Assembly: GCA_017354065.1 (NCBI GenBank) | Contig: JAFMRN010000147.1 | Span: 1 to 6,260, forward strand | DNA from: Solirubrobacterales bacterium | GTDB lineage: Bacteria > Actinomycetota > Thermoleophilia > Solirubrobacterales > Solirubrobacteraceae | DNA: 6,260 bases | Direction of reading: 5' to 3' | In this document: one piece after another, positions 1-6,260 of the stretch | Numbering within the stretch: the stretch's first letter is position 1 | Layout of the letters: each line of letters opens with the position of its first letter | The notes under the pieces: model-generated | Told to the model about the DNA's origin: nothing | What the model saw: the letters and a program-made list of their open reading frames with translations, nothing else | Database searches by the model: none | Made by a program: the position numbers and the translations under genes

Positions 1-371
1 CCGACGCGATTGCCGCCGCCGGCATGCCTGACGGCGTCAGCCAGCTCGGGCACCAGGCGGTGATAGTGCGCAACGGCGAGGCCCGCGTGGCCAACGGGTC
101 GCTGGCGGGCAGCGTCCTGACGATGGACCGCGCGCTGGACAACATGGTCGCCAAGGGCCTGTCACTGGAAGCGGCCGTGCACGCGGCCTCAAGGGCGCCG
201 GCGCTGCTGCTCGGCCGTCATGACCTGGGGCGGATCGCCGTCGGCTCCCCGGCTGACATCGCCGTGCTGGATCACGAGCACCGCGTGCTGGCGACGCTGG
301 TGGACGGCGTCGAGGTGTGGAGGTGTCGAAATGCACAAAGCGATCCACAAAGCGGCGCTTTGGTCGATTAA
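1..371 (+). CDS. nagA: N-acetylglucosamine-6-phosphate deacetylase, C-terminal part (5' end outside window)
   Basis: Cytosolic amidohydrolase that converts GlcNAc-6-phosphate to glucosamine-6-phosphate and acetate, the first committed step of GlcNAc catabolism and of amino-sugar recycling from the cell wall. Seen: the reading frame is open from base 3 and encodes about 122 residues starting DAIAAAGMPDG. This matches the family segment in which the first Asp is the catalytic residue (E. coli D273, 'TDA.A.AG'). It is followed by the family block GSLAGSVLTMDRALDNMV and the closing beta-sandwich segment LGRIAVGSPADIAVLD and VDGVEVWR. The ATG at 24 is internal; the true start lies upstream of the window. 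Typical NagA has about 380 residues, so about two thirds is missing. After VEVWR, the last 15 residues (RNAQSDPQSGALVD preceded by C) look non-conserved and are encoded by the inverted-repeat element at 322-437. The gene converges on a NagR/DasR-like regulator. Family assignment is secure. Confidence 0.93.
   Translation, partial: DAIAAAGMPDGVSQLGHQAVIVRNGEARVANGSLAGSVLTMDRALDNMVAKGLSLEAAVHAASRAPALLLGRHDLGRIAVGSPADIAVLDHEHRVLATLVDGVEVWRCRNAQSDPQSGALVD
348..362. repeat. Small perfect hairpin at the nagA 3' end
   Basis: CAAAGC (348-353) and GCTTTG (357-362) form a perfect 6-bp stem around a 3-base GGC loop, ending seven bases before the nagA stop codon. It reuses the AAAGCG/CGCTTT words of the surrounding inverted-repeat element. 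No T-run follows. Confidence 0.5.
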
Positions 372-391
372 GCGCGATTTTCGGTGCTCAT

Positions 392-428
392 ATGCACAAT
401 GCTCGCCCCGGCCGGGCGCTTTGTGCAT
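392..428. terminator. Strong hairpin between convergent nagA and regulator genes, possible bidirectional terminator
   Basis: ATGCACAA (392-399) pairs perfectly with TTGTGCAT (421-428). The interior adds GC/GC (401-402 with 418-419) or, alternatively, CGCCC/GGGCG (404-408 with 414-418), closing a GC-rich loop. Its position 20 bp past the nagA stop and 11 bp past the regulator stop is where a shared terminator of convergent genes would lie. Neither side has a convincing T-run, so classical Rho-independent termination is uncertain; high-GC actinobacteria often use hairpins without U-tracts. The right arm competes for pairing with 327-342. Confidence 0.45.
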
Positions 429-439
429 TTCGCCACCGC

Positions 440-1186
440 TCAGCGGCCGTTGCGGCCGGGCGGGGGGTTGATCTGGGCCAGCAGGGTCAGGCGGTCGCCG
501 CGGAAGCGGGTCTCGCCAAGCTCGACGACGTTGCCATCAGCGTCGTCATTGTGTCCGGAGACGACCAGCAGCGGTGCGCCGACCTCGATCTCCAGGCCCT
601 CCGCGTCATCCGGGGTGGCGGGCCGCGTCTCAATCGTCATCTCGGCGTGGTTGACGGTCACGCCGTAGCGTTCGGCCAGTAGCGCCCGCAACGACGGGTT
701 GGAGCGGAGCAGCCGGGTCAGGCCGGGGAAGCGCTCAGCCGACAGCCACGAGATCTCGATCGCGATCGGACGCCCGTCGGCCTGGCGCAGGCGATCTATC
801 CGGTAGACGGGAGCGCGCGGCGCGATCCCCAGGTCCTCAGCCAGCTGCGCGGGCGCGTTCATCCGCTTGGCGTCCAGCAGCACCGAGGACGCGGTCAGCC
901 CGCTGGCGCGGGTCTGCTCGGTGAAGCTCCGCGGCTGCAGCGGCCAGCGCAGCTTCGGCTCCGCGACGAACGTTCCCGCGCCCTGGCGACGGAACAGGCG
1001 GCCCTCACCGACCAGCTCAGCGAGCGCCTGGCGGACCGTCGTCCGCGAGGTTCCCAGCAGGCTTGCCAGGTCGCGCTCGGTCGGCACCGGCGCGCCGGGC
1101 TCCAGGTCCACGATCAGCTCCAGCAGGTGGCGTTTGACCACGTAGTACTTCGGTTCCTGCGGGATGCTCTGCTCAGACGACGCCAC
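440..1186 (-). CDS. GntR/HutC-family transcriptional regulator with UTRA domain, NagR/DasR-like
   Basis: A 248-residue cytoplasmic repressor-type protein. Residues about 12-77 form the GntR winged helix-turn-helix: the recognition helix region is SLLGTSRTTVRQALAELV, followed by the wing motif RRQGAGTFVAEPK. Residues about 95-240 are a UTRA effector domain with the family block YRIDRLRQADGRPIAIE and the closing ETRFRGDR stretch, in the regions where NagR/DasR proteins contact amino-sugar phosphates. Length is normal for HutC-type members. The start is GTG at 1186; the next in-frame candidate (V16) would cut into the DNA-binding domain. No Shine-Dalgarno is visible, and a -10-like TAGACT lies six bases from the start codon. 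It converges with nagA and carries a dre-like palindrome on its own promoter. I infer a GlcN-6-P or GlcNAc-6-P responsive, autoregulated repressor of amino-sugar genes. The family is certain; the ligand is inferred. Confidence 0.93.
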   Translation of the reverse strand: MASSEQSIPQEPKYYVVKRHLLELIVDLEPGAPVPTERDLASLLGTSRTTVRQALAELVGEGRLFRRQGAGTFVAEPKLRWPLQPRSFTEQTRASGLTASSVLLDAKRMNAPAQLAEDLGIAPRAPVYRIDRLRQADGRPIAIEISWLSAERFPGLTRLLRSNPSLRALLAERYGVTVNHAEMTIETRPATPDDAEGLEIEVGAPLLVVSGHNDDADGNVVELGETRFRGDRLTLLAQINPPPGRNGR

Positions 1187-1188
1187 GG

Positions 1189-1206
1189 AATTAGTCTAAA
1201 CCAATT
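1189..1206 (-). promoter_or_regulatory. dre-like operator overlapping the regulator's -10 box
   Basis: On the minus strand this reads AATTGGTTTAGACTAATT, an 18-bp palindrome with two mismatched pairs, both C/T transitions. The core TGGTTTAGACTA matches 10 of 12 bases of the DasR/NagR 'dre' core TGGTCTAGACCA known from Streptomyces and Bacillus. The palindrome ends two bases before the GTG start codon of the GntR gene. It contains TAGACT (1198 to 1193), a TANNNT-type -10 box that would place the transcription start at or next to the start codon. A bound repressor here would block its own promoter, so autoregulation is inferred. Confidence 0.72.
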
Positions 1207-1211
1207 TGGCG

Positions 1212-1230
1212 CCGGCGCCAGCGGCGCCGG
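1212..1230 (-). terminator. GC-rich hairpin just after the alpha/beta hydrolase stop codon
   Basis: On the minus strand CCGGCGCC, loop GCT, GGCGCCGG gives a perfect 8-bp all-GC stem with a 3-base loop, beginning two bases after the hydrolase TGA (1235-1233). No T-run follows directly. Its place between the hydrolase stop and the regulator promoter suggests that it ends the upstream transcript and separates the two minus-strand genes. Confidence 0.5.
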
Positions 1231-1232
1231 AC

Positions 1233-2042
1233 TCAGGCCGGGGCTTGCGCGCGCGTCAGCGCGCTCAGCACGGTGTCAACGACCAACCGGGGGTCGTCGT
1301 ACATCGGAACGTGGCCGCAGTCGGGCAGCGACACGAACCTGGCGTGAGGTATCTCGCCCAGTGCGGTTGCCGCCTGGCGCGGGAGCAGCAGGTGATCGCG
1401 AATGCCCCAGGCGATGGTCACGGGAACCTCGATCTCCGAGCCGCCGGTGAACGAGGATTTGGGCAGGGCCCGCATGTTGGGCCAGAACCACGGGGCCTCC
1501 GCCATGCCCTTGACGCCCAGGACCGCATCCTCGGGAGTCATGCGCTCGGGGTGGGCTACAACCACAGACCAGCCGAGTTTGCGACCCAACGCGGACCGGA
1601 ACAGCTGCGGCGCCAGCGGGGCGGCCGCCTGTGAGCTGAGCCGCAGGTGGATCAGTAGGGCGATCGTGTACGCACGGTCGCGGGGCGCCAGGAACCCGGC
1701 CGGTGACAGGCCGATGGCCGAGGTCACCGCGCCGCGGCGGGCGAGCTCCAACGCGATCCAGCCGCCCATCGAGTTGCCGGCCACGTGCGGGCGCTCCACG
1801 CCGAGCTCAGCCAGGAAACGCTCGAGCATGTCGCACATGCTCTCGATCCCGGGCGTGGTGCCCTTGGGCGGCGCCGGGGAGGCGCCGAAGCCGGGAACGT
1901 CGAGTGCGATCACGTCGTAGTGGGCGGCCAGTTGGTCCAGCACTGGGGTCCAGACCTCCCAGCGCGAGCCGATCCCGTGCACGAGCAGCAGCGGCTCGCC
2001 GCTGCCGCGGCGCTCGTAGTTGATGCCGGCGAGTAGGGGCAT
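1233..2042 (-). CDS. Alpha/beta-fold hydrolase, substrate unknown
   Basis: A 269-residue protein of the alpha/beta hydrolase-1 fold, with no signal peptide, so probably cytoplasmic. Visible in order: oxyanion-hole region LLLVHGIGS (HG at 22-23); DVPGFGAS (48-55); nucleophile elbow GNSMGG with Ser91; a cap-like segment about 115-195; acid Asp216 in WGIRDHLL; and His244 in DCGHVPMYDDP. The triad is complete, so an active esterase, lipase or C-C bond hydrolase is expected; the sequence does not fix the substrate. Length is typical. The ATG at 2042 is chosen because the fold starts right after it. No Shine-Dalgarno is seen, and TAGGGT at 2056-2051 could be a -10 box. It is divergent from ald over 32 bp and lies upstream of, and in the same direction as, the GntR gene, but a hairpin separates them, so a role in amino-sugar metabolism should not be assumed. 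Confidence 0.9.
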   Translation of the reverse strand: MPLLAGINYERRGSGEPLLLVHGIGSRWEVWTPVLDQLAAHYDVIALDVPGFGASPAPPKGTTPGIESMCDMLERFLAELGVERPHVAGNSMGGWIALELARRGAVTSAIGLSPAGFLAPRDRAYTIALLIHLRLSSQAAAPLAPQLFRSALGRKLGWSVVVAHPERMTPEDAVLGVKGMAEAPWFWPNMRALPKSSFTGGSEIEVPVTIAWGIRDHLLLPRQAATALGEIPHARFVSLPDCGHVPMYDDPRLVVDTVLSALTRAQAPA

Positions 2043-2074
2043 GAAGCGAGACCCTATCGGAGTACCTTGATCTC
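2043..2074. promoter_or_regulatory. 32-bp divergent intergenic region with back-to-back -10-like boxes
   Basis: The starts of the hydrolase (2042, minus) and ald (2075, plus) are separated by only 32 bp. For the plus strand TACCTT (2063-2068) fits TANNNT, six bases before the ald ATG. For the minus strand TAGGGT (2056 to 2051) fits TANNNT, eight bases before the hydrolase ATG. Neither gene has a recognisable Shine-Dalgarno, so both messages may be leaderless or nearly so. Any -35 elements would lie inside the opposite coding region. The boxes are weak matches, and the promoter call rests mainly on geometry. Confidence 0.4.
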
Positions 2075-3220
<1,146 letters not shown>

Positions 3221-5154
3221 ACCGCCAGTGGCTCACGCGTGCCGCCAAAGCCGATTACGTTCGCGCGGTAGGCATCACCGTTCGCGCGCGTGAGACCACC
3301 GTTGTCCTTGAACCAGCGTTCAGTGTCGGCATCCAGGACCTCAGCCCACAGGTACGCGTAGTAGGCGGCCGCATACCCGGTGGAGAAGATGTGGGAGAAG
3401 TAGCTGGTGTGATAGCGCGGCGGGACCGCGGGGTTGTCAAGTCCCACAGCGCTTAAGGCCGCGGCCTCAAAGGCCGCGATCTCAGAAACCTCGGTGGGAA
3501 CCTGCTCGGGGCCCAGGCTGTGCCAGGCGAGATCAAGCAGGGCCGCCGCCAGGTACTCACTCGTCCCGTAGCCCTGGTTGAAGGCCTGCGCGGCGTTGAG
3601 CCGCTCGACCACCGCGGGGTCGAGTTCGGGTGCGTAGTTGGCCAGGACCTCCGGCCACAGCATCCAGATCTCGTAGTTCTGGGAGGGGAACTCCACGAAG
3701 TCACGGAACACGCTGGTCCCCGCGAGGGAGGGGTAGCGCGCCTTGCCGAGCAGCCCGTGCAGCGCGTGACCGAACTCGTGGAACAGCGTCCGCGTCTGAT
3801 CGAAGGTCAACAGTGTGGCCTCGCCCTGGGCCGGCTTGGGCACGTTCAGGTTGTTGACGACTATCGCGGTGTCCCCAAGCAAGCTCGGGCTCAGATCCGA
3901 CATCCACGCGCCGCCGCGTTTGGACTCGCGTGTATATAGGTCCAGCAGGTACAGCCCCACCGGCGCCCCGTCCTCCTCTGAGACCTCGAAGACGCGTACG
4001 TCCGGGTGGTAGCCATTGAGGTCCGGGCGCTCTGTGAAGTTCAGGCCGAACAGCCTGTTGGCGGCGAAGAACACGCCGTCATGGAGCACGCGGTCGGCCT
4101 GGAAGTAGGGGCGGAGGGCTGAGAGGTCGAGGTCGTGGTCGGCGAGCCGGACCTGCTCGGCGTAGTAGGGCCAGTCCGCGGCTGAGACCGGACCGCCGGC
4201 CACTTGCTCCAGCCGCGCCTGCTCGCGCCGGGCGTTCGCCGCGGCGGCGGAGGCGAGGCCGCTCAGCATCTCCCGCACGGCCTCCGGCGTCTTGGCGGTG
4301 CTGTCTGAGATCCGCAACGCGGCGTGGTTCTCAAAGCCCAGCAGGGTTGCTCTTTGCGCGCGGAGTTTCAGCAGCTCCAGCAGGGTCGCGCGCGTGTCAT
4401 GTTCGTTGCCGCGCGCGCCGCGGGCCTGCTGTGCGGCGGCCAGGCGGGCGCGGACGTCGGGGTTTCTCAGCGTGTCGAGGTAGGGGTGGGCGGTCGGCAG
4501 GACCAGGCTGATCAGGTACTTGCCGGGGTGGCCGCGGCGTTCGGCCGCGGCGGCTGCGGCTGATCGCTCGCCCGCTGACAGGCCGTCCAGCTCGGCCGGG
4601 TCATCGATCAACAGGGCCAGATCGTTGCTGTCGGCCTGGAGCGCGATCTTGAAGGCGCTCGACAGCGAGGAGATCCGCCCGTTGATGCGCTTGAGCGCAG
4701 CCTGGTCCTGCTCGCTCAGGCCGGCGCCGGCGAGCCGGAACCAGGTCAGGTACCGCTCCAGCAGGTAGCTGTCCTCGACGTCGAGATCCTCTTCCTGTTG
4801 GGCCACGGCCAGGAGCCGCTGATGGAGCGCGCGGTTCAGCAGGATCGCGTCGTCGTGGGCGGCCAGCTGCGGCGCGAGCTCCTGCTCCAGCGCGTCAATC
4901 TCATCGTTGGTGTCGGCGGCGCTGGCGTTGGAGAAGATCGCCAGTGCGCGTTCCAGGCGCGTGCCCGACAGCTCCAGGGGGATCAGCGTGTTGGCGAAGC
5001 TGGGCGGCTCGGGGTCCGCGATGATCCGGTCGATCGCCACGAGCTGCTCGGCCATCGCGCGCTTGATCGCGGGCTCGTAGTCCGCGACGCGGATCCGGCC
5101 GAAATCCGGCAGTCCGTAAGGGAGTGCACTCTTATCGAGCAGTGGATCGTCCAT

Positions 5155-5275
5155 GATCCAGACCGAGCTTATTACGGGAGGCTCGCGCCGTCTCCTGCCG
5201 CCGCAACTCTGCTTGCAGCATTGGGTTTCAGTTGACAGAGAACCTGAACCCCCCTGCTACAGTCGCCGAGCGCAT
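5155..5275. other. Divergent dcp-rpsL intergenic region
   Basis: These 121 bp separate the starts of dcp (minus) and rpsL (plus). The right half holds the rpsL promoter. The left half has AT-richer bases (TTATTA, 5169-5174) that may give the dcp -10 region on the minus strand, but no convincing -35 is visible there. A short palindrome CTGC-TT-GCAG lies at 5209-5218. Plus-strand codons between 5153 and 5275 run in frame into rpsL but do not resemble S12, so they are taken as non-coding. Confidence 0.5.
5232..5263 (+). promoter_or_regulatory. rpsL-rpsG promoter with TTGACA and extended -10
   Basis: A consensus -35 hexamer TTGACA is at 5232-5237. TGCTACAGT at 5255-5263 fits an extended -10 (TGn followed by TACAGT, 4 of 6 matches to TATAAT). 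The spacing is 20, longer than the usual 17-18; the extended TG motif may compensate, or GACAGA (5234-5239) may act as the -35 at spacing 18. The predicted transcription start near 5270 leaves only about six bases before the ATG at 5276. Confidence 0.62.
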
Positions 5276-5671
5276 ATGCCGACCACCAACCAGCTAGTGA
5301 ATCAGGGCCGCAAAAAGCCGGCCAAGAAGCTCGCAACACCGGGTCTGAAGTCCGGTAAGGGCAACAAGAAGAAGGTCGCCGCGCCCCAGCGCCGCGGCGT
5401 CTGCACGCGCGTCTACACGACCACGCCGAAGAAGCCGAACTCGGCTCTGCGCAAGGTTGCGCGTGTGCGTCTGACCAACGGCATGGAGGTCGGCGCCTAC
5501 ATCCCCGGTGAGGGCCACAACCTGCAGGAGCACTCCGTTGTGCTCGTCCGTGGTGGCCGTGTGAAGGACCTGCCGGGTTTCCGTTACAAGGTGATCCGCG
5601 GCACCCTCGACGCCGCCGGCGTGTCGGACCGCAAGAAGGCCCGCAGCCAGTACGGGGTCAAGGCCAAGTAA
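5276..5671 (+). CDS. rpsL: 30S ribosomal protein S12
   Basis: Ribosomal protein of the decoding centre, 131 residues. Seen: the N-terminus MPTTNQLVNQGRKK, the core PQRRGVCTRVYTTTPKKPNSALRK (residues 37-60) and GEGHNLQEHSVVLVRGGRVKDLPG (78-101), and the end GVSDRKKARSQYGVKAK. Lys52 and Lys97 correspond to E. coli Lys43 and Lys88, the classical streptomycin-resistance positions; both are wild type, so this locus gives no sign of resistance. Asp98 is the equivalent of the residue that RimO methylthiolates in E. coli. Between the N-terminal helix and PQRRG it has about nine extra residues, rich in Lys and Gly (SGKGNKKKVAA), compared with E. coli. The ATG at 5276 is chosen because upstream in-frame codons are not S12-like. 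No Shine-Dalgarno precedes it, suggesting near-leaderless translation. It overlaps rpsG by one base. Confidence 0.98.
   Translation: MPTTNQLVNQGRKKPAKKLATPGLKSGKGNKKKVAAPQRRGVCTRVYTTTPKKPNSALRKVARVRLTNGMEVGAYIPGEGHNLQEHSVVLVRGGRVKDLPGFRYKVIRGTLDAAGVSDRKKARSQYGVKAK
5660..5663 (+). promoter_or_regulatory. Ribosome binding site of rpsG inside the rpsL end
   Basis: AAGG lies seven bases before the rpsG ATG, within the last codons of rpsL. It is a modest match to the anti-Shine-Dalgarno sequence, but it stands out because the promoter-proximal starts in this window have none. Together with the TAATG stop/start overlap it suggests coupled translation of S12 and S7. Confidence 0.45.
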
Positions 5672-6141
5672 TGCCCCGTCGCGCAGCCGCAAGCGTCCGC
5701 ACCGTTGAGCCGGACGCAGTACACCGCAACCGTCTCGTCTCACAGATCGTCAACAAGGTCATGCTGGACGGCAAGAAGTCGACCGCCGAGCGGATCGTCT
5801 ATGACGCGCTCGCGGTGCTCGGCGAGAAGACCGGGGAGGATCCGCTTGAGGTTCTGGAGCAGGGCATTAAGGCTCTGACACCGGTGCTCGAGGTCAAGTC
5901 CCGCCGTGTCGGTGGTGCCACCTACCAGGTGCCCGTTGAGGTTCCGCCGCGCCGCGCCAAGACCCTGGCGGTCCGCTGGCTCGTGACCTATGCACGCGGC
6001 CGGCGTGAGAAGACCATGTCCCAGCGGCTTGCCAATGAGCTGCTGGACGCCCAGCAACAGCAGGGCAACGCCTTCAAGCGCAAGGACGACGTTTACCGCA
6101 TGGCGCAGGCCAACAAGGCCTTCGCGCACTACCGCTGGTAG
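5671..6141 (+). CDS. rpsG: 30S ribosomal protein S7
   Basis: Primary 16S rRNA-binding protein that nucleates assembly of the 30S head; it lies near the E and P sites and in several bacteria also represses its own operon's translation. The 156 residues are the normal bacterial length. The start is MPRRAAASVRTVEPD. Family blocks visible are LVSQIVNKVMLDGKKSTAERIVYDAL (about 23-48), the beta-hairpin VKSRRVGGATYQVPVEV (about 74-90), AVRWLVTYAR, MSQRLANELLDA and the closing KRKDDVYRMAQANKAFAHYRW. The ATG shares its A with the rpsL stop (TAATG), so the two genes are one operon and translation is probably coupled. Nothing is unusual in the protein. Confidence 0.98.
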   Translation: MPRRAAASVRTVEPDAVHRNRLVSQIVNKVMLDGKKSTAERIVYDALAVLGEKTGEDPLEVLEQGIKALTPVLEVKSRRVGGATYQVPVEVPPRRAKTLAVRWLVTYARGRREKTMSQRLANELLDAQQQQGNAFKRKDDVYRMAQANKAFAHYRW

Positions 6142-6260
6142 ACGCGCCTCCGCCGGTTAGCGCCGGGCCAGGGGGTGCTCAAATGCACTCAGTGCCAGGC
6201 TGAGCTCGCGTGTTGTTTTCTAGCGGCGCGTGGTGGATGGTCCTTGACGACGCCGGACTG
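6142..6260. other. Non-coding stretch after rpsG; no fusA start visible
   Basis: These 119 bp to the window edge contain no recognisable protein. In many bacteria fusA starts within about 100 bp of rpsG, but no MA(R)-like start or P-loop GTPase sequence appears. An ATG at 6237 opens eight codons (MVLDDAGL) to the edge, too little to judge. TTGACG at 6244-6249 resembles the TTGACA of the rpsL promoter and could be a -35 box for the next gene. Confidence 0.5.
6188..6219 (+). terminator. Weak terminator-like hairpin after rpsG
   Basis: CTCAG (6188-6192) and CTGAG (6200-6204) form a 5-bp stem with a 7-base loop. After six bases it is followed by the T-rich run TGTTGTTTT (6211-6219, seven of nine T), unusual in this GC-rich sequence. 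The stem is short, and alternative pairings exist (GCTCA 6177-6181 with TGAGC 6201-6205). It may be an attenuator or a terminator of rpsLG transcription. Confidence 0.33.

Larger units (their letters stand above)
322..437. repeat. Nested inverted-repeat element across the nagA 3' end
   Basis: The arms 322-342 and 417-437 are inverted copies matching at 20 of 21 positions; the only mismatch pairs 326 with 433. The inner 16 bp (327-342, CGAAATGCACAAAGCG, and 417-432) are perfect. Inside lie further copies of the same words: CACAAAGCG directly repeated at 334-342 and 346-354, ATGCACAA at 331-338 and 392-399, and its complement at 421-428. Because the right arm can pair with either 327-342 or 392-399, two mutually exclusive foldings are possible. 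The element contains the nagA stop (369-371) and ends 2 bp before the regulator's stop codon (440-442). No target-site duplication was found. It may be a bidirectional terminator, a REP/MITE-like repeat, or both. Confidence 0.8.

Noticed and set aside
24..371. A complete small gene starting at ATG 24
   Set aside because: The frame is open to base 3 and the codons before it (DAIAAAG) belong to the NagA active-site segment; the gene begins outside the window.
317..682. Plus-strand open frame through the repeat and into the regulator's 3' end
   Set aside because: Antisense to the GntR UTRA domain, no motif, and it starts within nagA; most likely not a gene.
4798..5235. Plus-strand open frame of 145 codons opposite the dcp N-terminus
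   Set aside because: Shadow of dcp with no recognisable motifs; it also crosses the divergent promoter region.
5153..5275. Upstream extension of S12 from 5153
   Set aside because: The 41 extra residues are not S12-like, and they overlap the promoter elements TTGACA and TGCTACAGT; the ATG at 5276 gives a normal S12 start.
5294..6129. Minus-strand open frames opposite rpsL and rpsG
   Set aside because: They mirror highly conserved ribosomal genes, show no domain pattern, and are explained by codon bias in high-GC DNA.
6237..6260. Possible start of a new gene (MVLDDAGL)
   Set aside because: Only eight codons are visible, they do not resemble EF-G or another expected str-operon protein, and the preceding GGTGG is too close to the ATG to decide.

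Overview
The window is high-GC, densely packed bacterial chromosome, probably from an actinobacterium. Genes are 10-120 bp apart or overlap, and the genes next to presumed promoters lack clear Shine-Dalgarno sites. Ribosomal protein S12 carries a Lys-rich N-terminal insertion of about nine residues relative to E. coli, longer than I recall for Actinomycetia. This points loosely to a deep-branching high-GC actinobacterial class such as Thermoleophilia. That placement is inference from remembered sequences, not a search.

Layout, left to right. (1) 1-371 (+) is the C-terminal third of N-acetylglucosamine-6-phosphate deacetylase (NagA), cut by the window edge. (2) 322-437 is a nested inverted-repeat element lying across the end of nagA and reaching to 2 bp from the stop of the convergent gene. 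(3) 440-1186 (-) is a GntR/HutC-type regulator resembling NagR/DasR. Just upstream of its start is an 18-bp imperfect palindrome (1189-1206) that looks like the DasR/NagR 'dre' operator. Regulator, operator and nagA together suggest a GlcNAc utilisation locus with autoregulation. (4) 1233-2042 (-) is an alpha/beta hydrolase with a complete Ser-Asp-His triad and unknown substrate, followed by a GC-rich hairpin. (5) 2075-3220 (+) is alanine dehydrogenase, divergent from the hydrolase across only 32 bp. (6) 3142-5154 (-) is a Dcp-type M3 zinc peptidase whose 3' end overlaps the 3' end of ald antisense by 79 bp. (7) 5276-5671 and 5671-6141 (+) are rpsL and rpsG, overlapping by one base (TAATG) and driven from a visible promoter at 5232-5263. 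(8) 6142-6260 is non-coding as far as I can see and contains a weak terminator-like structure. No fusA start is visible.

Functionally, nagA and the regulator form one unit (amino-sugar catabolism and its control). ald links alanine to pyruvate and ammonia, dcp recycles peptides, and rpsLG is the start of the ribosomal str operon. I see no new multi-gene defence, mobile or biosynthetic system. The most unusual items are the nested inverted repeat at 322-437, the dre-like operator set on a probable leaderless start, the 32-bp divergent promoter region with an inverted repeat, and the 79-bp antisense gene overlap.
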